Positions 39,215 to 47,612 of a DNA stretch of 64,000 nucleotides are shown in pieces. Source of the DNA: Planctomycetota bacterium (GTDB taxonomy: Bacteria; Planctomycetota; Phycisphaerae; Phycisphaerales; UBA1924). The position numbers were made by a program, and so were the translations under genes. Each line of letters opens with the position of its first letter. Positions within the stretch are counted from its first letter, which is position 1. The notes below the pieces were generated by a model that was not told where the DNA came from, did not search any database, and saw nothing but the letters and a program-made list of their open reading frames with translations. The stretch is from assembly GCA_039819165.1 (NCBI GenBank), contig JBCBSM010000001.1:1364001-1428000 (forward strand). Reading direction: 5' to 3'.

Positions 39215-39331
39215 ATGACGCTCTCGTGGATCTACCGGCCATCGTGCATCGACGACTTCGACGCCGATGGTGAGCTGACGCTGTTCGATTTTCTGGCGTT
39301 CCAGAACGTGTTCGGGCTGGGTTGCCCCTGA
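39215..39331 (+). pseudogene. Orphan dockerin-like C-terminal fragment
   Basis: A 38-codon ORF from ATG 39215 encodes SCIDDFDADGELTLFDFLAF followed by QNVFGLGCP and a stop. This is the same Ca-binding tail type that ends the secreted proteins at 22000 and 34893. No signal peptide or body of a protein can be followed upstream in this frame. It reads as the remnant of a lost secreted protein gene. The rest of 39028-39410 shows no other gene. Confidence 0.55.
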
Positions 39332-39410
39332 GCGTTCGGAACACGTCCAAGATAATCAGGATCCATCTCGGATCGTGCGTGATCGCGACATCGTCCGCCG
39401 TGTCAGACGA

Positions 39411-40796
39411 CTAAATTCTGCCACGAAGAGCTGCCAGATTCGCCTGTACGTCCGACCTGTCATGGAAGAATGTCATAAGATCGTCGATCGCCGCGAGGAT
39501 CTCGTCCCGCTGCCGACCACTTCTGATCTGGTTGATGAGCTCGGCAACCAACAGGTCACCGATGAGCCCCGGGCGCACGGCATCGGCGATCGCGTAGAGC
39601 TCGGTGCGGTAGGCATCGATGGCCTCGCGGCCGGTCTGCATCTGCCGCAGGGGCGACCTGGCCTCCCGACGCGAGAGAAACACCCAGTGCGTCGAGTTGA
39701 GGAGGATGTCGAGGAATACCTCGCGTCCGTCGGGGCCGTCGGCGCCGATGGGTCGGAGCAGCGATGCGCTGTCGAGCACCTCCGCGCACCGGTCCGAGGG
39801 CGCCCCGTCGGACCGCGTCGCGACGAGCAACTGGAAGGCGAGCTTTGCGCCGGCGAACTGCTCGGAAACGGCCGCCGTCGCCTGCTCGAAGAGAACGGTG
39901 AGTTCCTCCGGCCAGTCCGTCGTCGATGAACCAGCGAGCCGCTCGCCGTAGTGCTCCAGCAGCGTCGCGGAGATCTCCGCGTCACCCCAGCACGTTTCGG
40001 GGAACAAGCCGACGACCTTGTCCGTGTGACTGTGGTTGCTCGCAGCAACGTACGCATCGATCACGTTCCGCAGGATCGTGATGAAGCTCGGTCGTTCCAG
40101 TATGGCCGGCTCGCGCTGGAACGCCTCGAGGATGGCGATCATCCGATCGCGGTCCGAGTTGGAGTAGCTCTCGCCCAGATCGAATCGAGTACTCAGGATC
40201 ATCGCTTCCAGGAAGAGCTGGTCGATTTCTAGCTGCTTCTCCACCGCGGCCGGCACGGCGTTTCCGGCGATATCGGCCGAGATGGCCTTGCGCTGTGCAT
40301 CAAATCGCTCATCCAAGGTCGTATCGAGCGATGACTCGATGGCAACCATGCGGCCCTCGATGTCGGCTTCGACCTTCCGGTCGAATGCCTGCTGGAAGAC
40401 GTAGCCGATGATCGCAAAGACGCCGACGATCGCCACGGTCGTGAAGCTGGCGATCGTGCCCACGATGAGGCCCACGCGGCGGAAGCGATGATCTTCACGC
40501 TCCGTCGCAAGCCTGTTGACGCGCTGGGCGACCAGCGAGACGACGGCCTCGGTGCGCTCCTCGGCGCTGAGCACCTCGCCCGCCCACGCCCCGCGCACCC
40601 TGGCATCTTCCGCGTCGCGCTCGATGGCGTTGCGCCACGCGCCGAGATGGCCCGGCGTGATGGACACCTTGAGTTCTACCTGCTCGGCGTGCTGCCCCCC
40701 CTGTTCGAGGGAGTCGAACTCGGCCTGGGCACGCAAGATGGCACCGAGCATGGCCTCGCGGTAGTTAGATTCGGTGTTATTCGGAGCAATCGGCAT
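39411..40796 (-). CDS. Membrane protein with coiled coil, function unknown
   Basis: A 461-residue protein. Residues 1-105 are helical and acidic; one membrane helix lies at about residues 108-132 (VGLIVGTIASFTTVAIVGVF). A predicted coiled coil (EADIEGRMVAIESSLDTTLDERF) and a mostly helical C-terminal domain of about 270 residues follow. Base composition is less GC-rich, and codon choice is less biased, than in neighbours, which could reflect recent transfer. ATG 40796 was chosen because the upstream part is not protein-like. No family is recognised. Confidence 0.7.
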   Translation of the reverse strand: MPIAPNNTESNYREAMLGAILRAQAEFDSLEQGGQHAEQVELKVSITPGHLGAWRNAIERDAEDARVRGAWAGEVLSAEERTEAVVSLVAQRVNRLATEREDHRFRRVGLIVGTIASFTTVAIVGVFAIIGYVFQQAFDRKVEADIEGRMVAIESSLDTTLDERFDAQRKAISADIAGNAVPAAVEKQLEIDQLFLEAMILSTRFDLGESYSNSDRDRMIAILEAFQREPAILERPSFITILRNVIDAYVAASNHSHTDKVVGLFPETCWGDAEISATLLEHYGERLAGSSTTDWPEELTVLFEQATAAVSEQFAGAKLAFQLLVATRSDGAPSDRCAEVLDSASLLRPIGADGPDGREVFLDILLNSTHWVFLSRREARSPLRQMQTGREAIDAYRTELYAIADAVRPGLIGDLLVAELINQIRSGRQRDEILAAIDDLMTFFHDRSDVQANLAALRGRI

Positions 40797-40953
40797 GTGA
40801 CCGTCCCCTATTTGCGGGTGAAGGGACCCTGCGGACTGCAAGGCGCAGCGGCACGAAACGCCTATCTGCTGTTCTAATGCGGCGTTACTAACGAGCGGCG
40901 GCTGTCGAGCAACGCCAGCCGGAGCGATCATCTAGATGTCGGAAGACCCAACG

Positions 40954-41472
40954 TTAGAGAGCCATCGCCACCGCGACGCCGATCCAGAGGAAGGCCGCCG
41001 CCTGCACGCCGGCGACGAGGTCGTCCAGCAGGATGCCCCAGCCGCCGGGCGTCCTCTGGACGATGTTGGCGGGCCACGGCTTGAGGATGTCGAAGCCGCG
41101 GAACATCAGGAAGGCCAGCAGGGCCGAGCCGAGGGCGCCCGCGCCGCCGCCCAGCGGCGGCATGAGGGCGATGGTCAGGGCCATGCCCGCGGTCTCGTCG
41201 GCGACGACCTGGCCGGGGTCCTTCTTGCCGAAGCGGGCCTCGGCCCGATCGCCCAGCACGACGCAGGCCAGCGAGAAGACGATGGCGCACGCGAGCATGG
41301 CGACGCGGATGGCCCCGTCGCTGCCGAGTCCGAGCGCAAGCCCGAGGACGCCGGCCAGCGCGGCGGGCGGCAGCGAGCCCCAGGTGCCCGGCGCCGGGCG
41401 GAGGTGTCCCAGGCCCCCCACCGTCAGCCACGCGAGCCGAGCGTCCTTCTTGAGCTTGGCGGATCCGATCAT
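40954..41472 (-). CDS. pgpA: Phosphatidylglycerophosphatase A
   Basis: PgpA dephosphorylates phosphatidylglycerol phosphate to phosphatidylglycerol in the inner membrane. Signatures are the N-terminal GGLGHLRPAPGTWGSL, the KDPGQVVADETAGM block with acidic residues, and FRGFDILKPWPANIVQR. It has 172 residues and several membrane helices, as usual. Its ATG overlaps the pgsA stop by 4 bp, placing two consecutive pathway steps in one operon. Confidence 0.93.
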   Translation of the reverse strand: MIGSAKLKKDARLAWLTVGGLGHLRPAPGTWGSLPPAALAGVLGLALGLGSDGAIRVAMLACAIVFSLACVVLGDRAEARFGKKDPGQVVADETAGMALTIALMPPLGGGAGALGSALLAFLMFRGFDILKPWPANIVQRTPGGWGILLDDLVAGVQAAAFLWIGVAVAMAL

Positions 41473-42140
41473 CCTGGGGCCTCCGCATCGACATCGCCCG
41501 CCCCGGCTTCCGACGAGGCCCGGACCGCACGCATGAGATAGGGCACCGCCGACCAGGCGGTCACGAGCGTGGTGGCCCAGGCAGCGGCGGCGATGGCCCA
41601 GGCAATGCCGCGGGGCTGCTCAATGGGCCAAATGGCCACGGCGAGCAGGCAGGCGGGGATTACTAGCGATTGCATGATCATTTTCAATTTGCCGCTCAGG
41701 CTCGCCGAGAAATCCACGCCCCGGGCCTCGAAGGCCCCGCGGATCGAGGTCACCAGCAGCTCGCGGCCCAGGATGACCACGACCATCCAGCCCGTGAAGC
41801 CTGCGGCGGGCGCTCCGGCGGGCCCGGCGGCGAAGGCCGGCCCGGCGAGCATCACCAGGGTGCCAAGCACCAGCAGCTTGTCGGCAAGGGGGTCCATGAC
41901 GCGGCCGAGGATGGTCACGGCGTTCCACCGGCGGGCAAGAAAGCCGTCGAGGGCGTCGGTGGCCGCCGCAATGGCGAAGAGCGTCGCCGCGGTGAGCAGA
42001 TCGGTGCGCGGGCCCACGGCGACGCCCACCGGGTCGGCGTCGGCCAGGAGCGCGACGACGGTGGCCGCCAGCGCCAGCCGCAGGATGGTCAGGGCATTGG
42101 GGATGTTCTGGCGTGGCCCCGTGGCCGCGGGCTGCTGCAC
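41469..42140 (-). CDS. pgsA: CDP-diacylglycerol--glycerol-3-phosphate 3-phosphatidyltransferase
   Basis: PgsA makes phosphatidylglycerol phosphate at the inner membrane. The CDP-alcohol phosphotransferase motif DALDGFLARR..GRVMDPLADK is complete, with its D..DG..AR...G...D...D spacing. PNALTILRLAL lies at the N-terminus, and several membrane helices follow. The 223-residue length is a little longer than E. coli PgsA. The start codon is GTG 42140. The stop overlaps the pgpA start. Confidence 0.95.
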   Translation of the reverse strand: MQQPAATGPRQNIPNALTILRLALAATVVALLADADPVGVAVGPRTDLLTAATLFAIAAATDALDGFLARRWNAVTILGRVMDPLADKLLVLGTLVMLAGPAFAAGPAGAPAAGFTGWMVVVILGRELLVTSIRGAFEARGVDFSASLSGKLKMIMQSLVIPACLLAVAIWPIEQPRGIAWAIAAAAWATTLVTAWSAVPYLMRAVRASSEAGAGDVDAEAPG

Positions 42141-42287
42141 GCCGCAGCGTAGCCGCGGCGCGGGGCGACCCGGACCGCCGCCGGAGCGTGTGCGCCACCA
42201 CGCTGGACGCTGTTGGACGCTGGCTCTATCGTCAGCCCTTATTCGCGGATCGGAGGCTCCCGACTGCGGGCGTGACGCGCTCGCCCG

Positions 42288-43274
42288 ATGGTCGGCACTC
42301 GGCCCGCGCTGTCCGAGGCGGTGTCGAACGTGATCAGCCCCGTGTTGCTCTACCTCGCACTAGCGATCGGCGGCGTGGGCGTTGCCATCTCCATCCCGAG
42401 GAAGCGATACCAGGCCCAGCTGATCGGCGGCATCGTGGCGGCCACGGGCGTCGGCCTGCTGATCCTGCCGCTGGGCTTCACGAGCCTGGCGCGCGAGGAC
42501 GGCCTGCCCAACCCCTTCTTCCACGTGTTCGCGATCATCGCGCTGGGCTCGTGCCTGCAGGTCATCACCCACCGCCGCCCGGTGTACGCGGTGCTCTACT
42601 TCGTGCTGAGCATCCTGGCGAGCGCGGGGCTCTACGTGCTGCTGGCGGCGGAGTTCATGGCGCTGGCGCTCGTGGCGATCTACGCGGGGGCCATCCTGAT
42701 CACCTACGTCTTCGTGATCATGCTGGCCACCCAGCAGCCCACCGAGGACGACCTCGACGCCCTGGCGGAGTACGACGCGGTGGGCCGCGGCCCGCTGACG
42801 GCGACCATCGCGAGCTTCGCGCTGCTGGCGGCCTTGACCACCATGCTCTTCCGCGGCATCGATGAGCTCCCCGAGCCCTCGGCGGTCGACCAGATCGCCG
42901 TGCTGGACCGCATCCCGGGCCGCGTGGAGCGGGTGCTGGAACGCGAGGAGCTGATCCAGTCGGGCGACCGCGTGCTGAGCGTGGCGGCCGTCGCGGGCGA
43001 GCCACGGGCGATCGTGGAGACCAGCGGCGGGGGCACACGCCAGGTCGCCCTGCCGGCCGACCTGGCGCCGTACAACAGCGAGGCGCTGGGCTTCAACCTG
43101 CTGGCGGACTATCCAGGCACGATCGAGATCGCGGGCGTGCTGCTGCTGATGGCGATGGTGGGTGCCGTGGTACTGGCCCGCAAGTTCGCGCAGATCGACG
43201 AGGAGGAGAAGGCGGCGGCGGCGATGGCGGCGAGCGATCGCCTCGGTGGCGCGGGGGGCGGCAACGATGCCTGA
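42288..43274 (+). CDS. nuoJ: NADH-quinone oxidoreductase subunit J
   Basis: NuoJ is a membrane subunit of complex I. The hydrophobic core is recognisable: FFHVFAIIALGSCLQVI, AVLYFVLSILASAGLYVLL, EFMALALVAIYAGAILITYVFVIML, then the final helix EIAGVLLLMAMVGAVVLARK. A soluble loop of about 80 residues (about 195-275) lies before the last helix, longer than in E. coli NuoJ. ATG 42288 opens the ORF; a GTG at residue 12 is another possible start. The stop overlaps nuoK by 8 bp. The divergent pgsA start lies 147 bp away. Confidence 0.9.
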   Translation: MVGTRPALSEAVSNVISPVLLYLALAIGGVGVAISIPRKRYQAQLIGGIVAATGVGLLILPLGFTSLAREDGLPNPFFHVFAIIALGSCLQVITHRRPVYAVLYFVLSILASAGLYVLLAAEFMALALVAIYAGAILITYVFVIMLATQQPTEDDLDALAEYDAVGRGPLTATIASFALLAALTTMLFRGIDELPEPSAVDQIAVLDRIPGRVERVLEREELIQSGDRVLSVAAVAGEPRAIVETSGGGTRQVALPADLAPYNSEALGFNLLADYPGTIEIAGVLLLMAMVGAVVLARKFAQIDEEEKAAAAMAASDRLGGAGGGNDA

Positions 43275-43635
43275 CGCACTCCTGCACGCCTCGACGCTGC
43301 TGGGCCAGGCGGCCTTCCCCGAGCCCATGGCGGCCTCGCACCTGGCCCACTACCTGGTGGTCTCGGCGGCGATGTTCGCGCTGGGCGTCGTCGGCTTCCT
43401 GACGCGCCGCAACCTGATCATCATGTTCCTGTGCACGGAGATGATGTTCCAGGCCGCTGGCATCGCGCTGATCGCCTTTAGCCGCTACCACCTCAACCAC
43501 GACGGCCAGACGTTCGTGATCTTCGTGCTCACGGTGGCGGCGGCCGAGGCGGCCCTGGCGCTCGCGCTGGTCGTATTCCTGTTCCGCAAGCGGGACTCGC
43601 TGAGCGCCGAGGCGTGGTCGGAGCTGAAGGGATGA
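43267..43635 (+). CDS. nuoK: NADH-quinone oxidoreductase subunit K
   Basis: A 122-residue subunit with three membrane helices. The second holds LIIMFLCTEMMFQAAGIALIAF, in which a membrane-buried Glu is part of the proton path. FVIFVLTVAAAEAALALALVV forms the third. It overlaps nuoJ by 8 bp and nuoL by 4 bp. Confidence 0.95.
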   Translation: MPDALLHASTLLGQAAFPEPMAASHLAHYLVVSAAMFALGVVGFLTRRNLIIMFLCTEMMFQAAGIALIAFSRYHLNHDGQTFVIFVLTVAAAEAALALALVVFLFRKRDSLSAEAWSELKG

Positions 43636-45962
43636 GCATGGACCTGCTCTCGGGCATCGGCACCGGCCTGCTGGCCGCCGCGGACGGGCCGTTCATCCCC
43701 GGCGGGTCGGCGCCGGCGTTCGTCGGGCTCATGCCGCTGCTGCCGCTCGTTGGCGCGGCGCTGTGCGTGCTGCTTGCGTGCCTGGGCGTCAAGAGCAAGC
43801 TGCCGGGCTACGCCACGGTGGGCCTGCTGGCCGGTTCGTTCGTGGTCGCGGTGCTGGCGTATCTCGGCGGCAACGACGGCGACAGCTACGGCGTGGCGAC
43901 GATGTTCCGCTGGATCCACGCCTCCGCGGGCGATGCCACGCTCGTCGCGAACTTCGCGTACTACATGGACGGCCTGTCCATGCTGTGGATGCTGTTCGTG
44001 ACCGGGCTGGCGACGGTCATTGCGCTGTACTCGACGGAGTACATGAGCCACGATCAGGGACTCGGATACTGCCGCTTCTTCTTCGCATTCAACGTCTTCG
44101 TCTTCAGCATGTCGAGCCTGGTGATGGCCGACAACTTGCTGCTGCTCTTCCTGGGCTGGGAGGGCGTGGGCCTGTGCAGCTACCTGCTGATCGGCTATTT
44201 CTACAAGAAGCCCGAGGCCATCGCGGCGGCGAAGAAGGCCTTCATCATCAACCGCATCGGCGACCTCGGCCTGCTGATGGCCATCGGCGCGATCTACGTC
44301 GTGTTCGGCACCATCGAACTGCGGCCGCTGTTCGAGATGATCACCCAGGGCGTCGACGGCAACGGCGGCGCGATCGACGGCACGTGGGTCGTTGTGGTCA
44401 TCCCGCTGCTGCTGACGGCGGGCGCCTTCGGCAAGAGCGCCCAGCTCTTCTTCTATGTCTGGCTCCCGGACGCGATGGAGGGCCCGACGCCGGTGTCGGC
44501 CCTGATCCACGCGGCGACCATGGTCACCGCGGGCGTGTACCTGATCGCGCGGATGTTCCCGCTCTACGCCGCCGACGACGCGATGATCGCGCTCACGGTG
44601 GTCGCGTGGTCCGGGGCGATCACGGCGTTCTGGGCGGCGACGATCGAGTTCGCCCAGTACGACATCAAGCGGATCATGGGCTACAGCACCATCAGCCAGC
44701 TCGGCTACATGTTCGCGGGGCTCGGGCTGCTGGGCACGACGGGCGCGGTGTTCCACGTGTTCACACACGCGTTCTTCAAGGCCACGCTGTTCCTGTGCTG
44801 CGGGGCGGTCATGCACGGCTTCGGCGGGCAGCTCAGCCTCCGCCGGCTCTCGGGCGTCATGAAGATGCCCGGCTTCCAGATCACGGGCATCTGCATGTTC
44901 ATCGGCTGCCTGAGCCTGAGCGGCGTCCCGTTCACCGCGGGCTACTTCTCGAAGGACATGATCCTGGCGCAGGCCTTCGCCACGCCGCAGGAGATGATCG
45001 GTGGCTCGTTCCTGATCGGCCTGCTGCTGCTGCTGACGGCGGCGATGACGGCGTACTACACCTTCCGGGTGTTCTTCCGGGTCTTCGTCGGCCCCAGGCA
45101 CTTCGAGCCGGGCGACGACGACCACGGCGATGATCATGACAACGGTCATGGCCACGACGGGGACCATGACCCCGCGGACGAGGACGAAGGCGACGTGCTG
45201 CACACCGGCTTCCACCCGCACGCGCCGGGTTGGGCCATGAACACCGCCATGGTGCTGCTGGCGGTGGGCACGATTGCGGCGGCCGGTCTCTACTTCGTGA
45301 ACAAGAAGGACCACGGCTGGGCGGGATCGATGGTCGGGCAGTCGAGCGCGGCGTTCGCGTCGCCCGGCCTCAGCCACGGCTCCACCGGGGGCGAGGGTCA
45401 CACGTTGCGGCCGGAGCGTTCGGACGGCATCCTGCCCGTCGCCCTCGGCGACGCGGACGGCGCCGCGTCCGAGGCCGCGGCGGCGAGTGCGGCCGACGAC
45501 GCGGTCGAGGCCGGCACGCTGCTCGGCCAGGATCCCTTCAAGATCATGTACTACGTGTCGGCGGTGCTCGGGCTGATCGGCATCGCGACCGCCGCCTGGT
45601 TCCACGGGCCGCGGGGCGTGTGGGGCCTGGGCTTGGGCAACCGCCGGACGCCCAGCGCCGTGCGCATGGACGCCGTCGCGGCCCGCTTCGGCCCGATCCC
45701 GCGGTGGGCGGAGCACAAGTGGTACGTCGATGAGTTCTACCACGCGCTCATCGTCCGCCCGCTGCGGGTGGCCTCGGAGTTGTTCTTCATCGTCGATCGG
45801 CTGCTGGTCGACGGACTCGTGGACCTGTTCGGCGCGGCGCCCCGCTGGATCGGGCACGCGCTCCGGCCCGCGCAGAACGGCGTGTTGCACGCCTACGCGT
45901 CGGGCATGGTGGCGGGCACGGCCGTGCTCATCCTGGTGATCGTCGTGGTGACGCTGCTCTAG
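43632..45962 (+). CDS. nuoL: NADH-quinone oxidoreductase subunit L with His/Asp-rich insertion
   Basis: NuoL is an antiporter-like proton-pumping subunit of complex I. Typical stretches include LLLLFLGWEGVGLCSYLLIG, FIINRIGDLGLLM, and YVWLPDAMEGPTPVSALIHA. The lateral helix region ends in VDEFYHALIVRP. It has 776 residues, longer than E. coli NuoL (613). The excess includes a His/Asp-rich loop at about residues 491-525 (GDDDHGDDHDNGHGHDGDHD) and a linker at about 570-630. The start overlaps the nuoK stop by 4 bp. Confidence 0.96.
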   Translation: MSMDLLSGIGTGLLAAADGPFIPGGSAPAFVGLMPLLPLVGAALCVLLACLGVKSKLPGYATVGLLAGSFVVAVLAYLGGNDGDSYGVATMFRWIHASAGDATLVANFAYYMDGLSMLWMLFVTGLATVIALYSTEYMSHDQGLGYCRFFFAFNVFVFSMSSLVMADNLLLLFLGWEGVGLCSYLLIGYFYKKPEAIAAAKKAFIINRIGDLGLLMAIGAIYVVFGTIELRPLFEMITQGVDGNGGAIDGTWVVVVIPLLLTAGAFGKSAQLFFYVWLPDAMEGPTPVSALIHAATMVTAGVYLIARMFPLYAADDAMIALTVVAWSGAITAFWAATIEFAQYDIKRIMGYSTISQLGYMFAGLGLLGTTGAVFHVFTHAFFKATLFLCCGAVMHGFGGQLSLRRLSGVMKMPGFQITGICMFIGCLSLSGVPFTAGYFSKDMILAQAFATPQEMIGGSFLIGLLLLLTAAMTAYYTFRVFFRVFVGPRHFEPGDDDHGDDHDNGHGHDGDHDPADEDEGDVLHTGFHPHAPGWAMNTAMVLLAVGTIAAAGLYFVNKKDHGWAGSMVGQSSAAFASPGLSHGSTGGEGHTLRPERSDGILPVALGDADGAASEAAAASAADDAVEAGTLLGQDPFKIMYYVSAVLGLIGIATAAWFHGPRGVWGLGLGNRRTPSAVRMDAVAARFGPIPRWAEHKWYVDEFYHALIVRPLRVASELFFIVDRLLVDGLVDLFGAAPRWIGHALRPAQNGVLHAYASGMVAGTAVLILVIVVVTLL

Positions 45963-45981
45963 ACGGGGGACCCCCTTCGCG

Positions 45982-47607
45982 ATGGACTCGGCGATGCTCT
46001 TCCTGCTGATCCTGCTGCCGCTGGTGTTCGCGGTGGGCATCGGCGTATCGCCGCGGCAGCACGCCCGCGGCATCGCGACCATCGGCACGCTTCTGCCGAT
46101 CATCCCGATGGTGATCGCGCTCGTGCGGTTCGATTTCGCCAGCCCCGGCCTGCAGTTCGTCGGCTCGGTGCCCTGGGTGCCGCAGCTCGGCCTGGAGTTC
46201 GGCGTGGGCGTCGACGGCGTGGCGCTGCTGCTGATCGCGCTCACCGTGCTGCTGGGACCGATCTGCGTCATCGGCAGCTACAGCGCGATCCAGGAGAACC
46301 AGAAGACCTTCTACGGCTGGCTCGTGGGCCTGCAGGCGGCGATGACCGGCGTCTTCGCGGCGACCGACCTCGTCTTCTTCTACGTGTGCTTCGAGTTCAC
46401 GCTGCTGCCCATGTACGTGTTGATCAACCTGTTCGGCTCGGCGAACCGGCGGCGTGCGGCGACCAAGTTCTTCCTGTACACCTTTACGGGCTCGATCGTC
46501 GCGCTCGCGGGCCTGGTGTATGTCGTCTTCCACCACCGCAGCCTGACGGGCCAGTGGACGATGGAGATCGCCGAGCTGGCGGCGACGGCATCGACGATGC
46601 CGCTGGACGTGCAGGCGCTGGTGATGGTCGCGCTGCTGCTGGGCTTCGCCGTCAAGGTGCCGCTATTCCCGTTCCACACGTGGCTACCGCTGGCGCACAC
46701 GGAGGCCCCCACCGCCGGCTCGGTCATCCTGGCGGGCGTGCTGCTGAAGCTGGGCACCTACGGCATCTTCCGCTTCGTGCTGGGATTCGTGCCCGACGCC
46801 GTCATCGAGTACGCGGCCATCATCGCGGCGCTGAGCATCATCGGCATCGTGTACGCCGGCCTGATCTGCTGGCTCCAGAAGGACGTGAAGAAGCTGGTAG
46901 CCTATTCGTCGGTGAGCCACCTGGGCTTCTGCGTGCTCGGGCTGGTGGCGCTCAACAACGTCGGGCTCACCGGCTCGGTGCTGTACATGATCAACCACGG
47001 GCTGTCGACCGGCGCCCTGTTCCTGTGCATCGGCATGATCTACGAACGCTACCACACCCGCTCGATGGACGAGCTGGGTGGTCTGGCGGGCAAGATGCCC
47101 ATCTGGTCGTCCTTCATGGTGTTCTTCGTGATGGCCTCGGTGGGCCTGCCGGGCCTCAACGGCTTCGTCAGCGAGTTCATGTGCATCATCGGCACGTTCC
47201 AGAGCAATGCGGCCTGGACGAGCGAGGGCCGCATCGGCGCCGAGGGCGGCACGCTCGGCCCCTGGTTCGCGCTCGCCGCCGGCACGGGCGTCATCGTGGC
47301 GGCGATCTACCTGCTGTACATGACCGGCCGCGTGGTCTTCGGCACCCTCCGCGAGCCGAAGGGCCACGATGGCCACGGGCACGATCACGGCGCACTGCCG
47401 ACCGACCTGAACGCCCGCGAGATCGGGCTGCTGAGCGTGCTGGGCGTCGGCTGCCTGGTGCTGGGCGTGTACCCCACGCCGCTGATCGAGGCCATCGAAC
47501 CCTCCGTGGGCCAGACGCTAGCGCAGTACGAGGATCGCCTGGAGGCGCACGCCGAGGCCCTCGCCGAGGCGCCCGCAACGCTCGCCGAGCCGGACGGGGA
47601 GGGCTGA
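45982..47607 (+). CDS. nuoM: NADH-quinone oxidoreductase subunit M
   Basis: An antiporter-like proton-pumping subunit. Typical features are FVCFEFTLLPMYVL-like sequence (VCFEFTLLPMYVLINLFGS), KVPLFPFHTWLPLAHTEAPT, KKLVAYSSVSHLGF, and INHGLSTGALFLCIGMIYER. It has 541 residues. A short His-rich loop KGHDGHGHDHG occurs at about residues 460-471. It starts 19 bp after nuoL. Confidence 0.96.
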   Translation: MDSAMLFLLILLPLVFAVGIGVSPRQHARGIATIGTLLPIIPMVIALVRFDFASPGLQFVGSVPWVPQLGLEFGVGVDGVALLLIALTVLLGPICVIGSYSAIQENQKTFYGWLVGLQAAMTGVFAATDLVFFYVCFEFTLLPMYVLINLFGSANRRRAATKFFLYTFTGSIVALAGLVYVVFHHRSLTGQWTMEIAELAATASTMPLDVQALVMVALLLGFAVKVPLFPFHTWLPLAHTEAPTAGSVILAGVLLKLGTYGIFRFVLGFVPDAVIEYAAIIAALSIIGIVYAGLICWLQKDVKKLVAYSSVSHLGFCVLGLVALNNVGLTGSVLYMINHGLSTGALFLCIGMIYERYHTRSMDELGGLAGKMPIWSSFMVFFVMASVGLPGLNGFVSEFMCIIGTFQSNAAWTSEGRIGAEGGTLGPWFALAAGTGVIVAAIYLLYMTGRVVFGTLREPKGHDGHGHDHGALPTDLNAREIGLLSVLGVGCLVLGVYPTPLIEAIEPSVGQTLAQYEDRLEAHAEALAEAPATLAEPDGEG

Positions 47608-47612
47608 GCGGC

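Noticed and set aside
43485-46271. 928-codon minus-strand ORF
   Set aside because: It is antisense to nuoK, nuoL and nuoM. The composition mirrors membrane-helix codons on the other strand.
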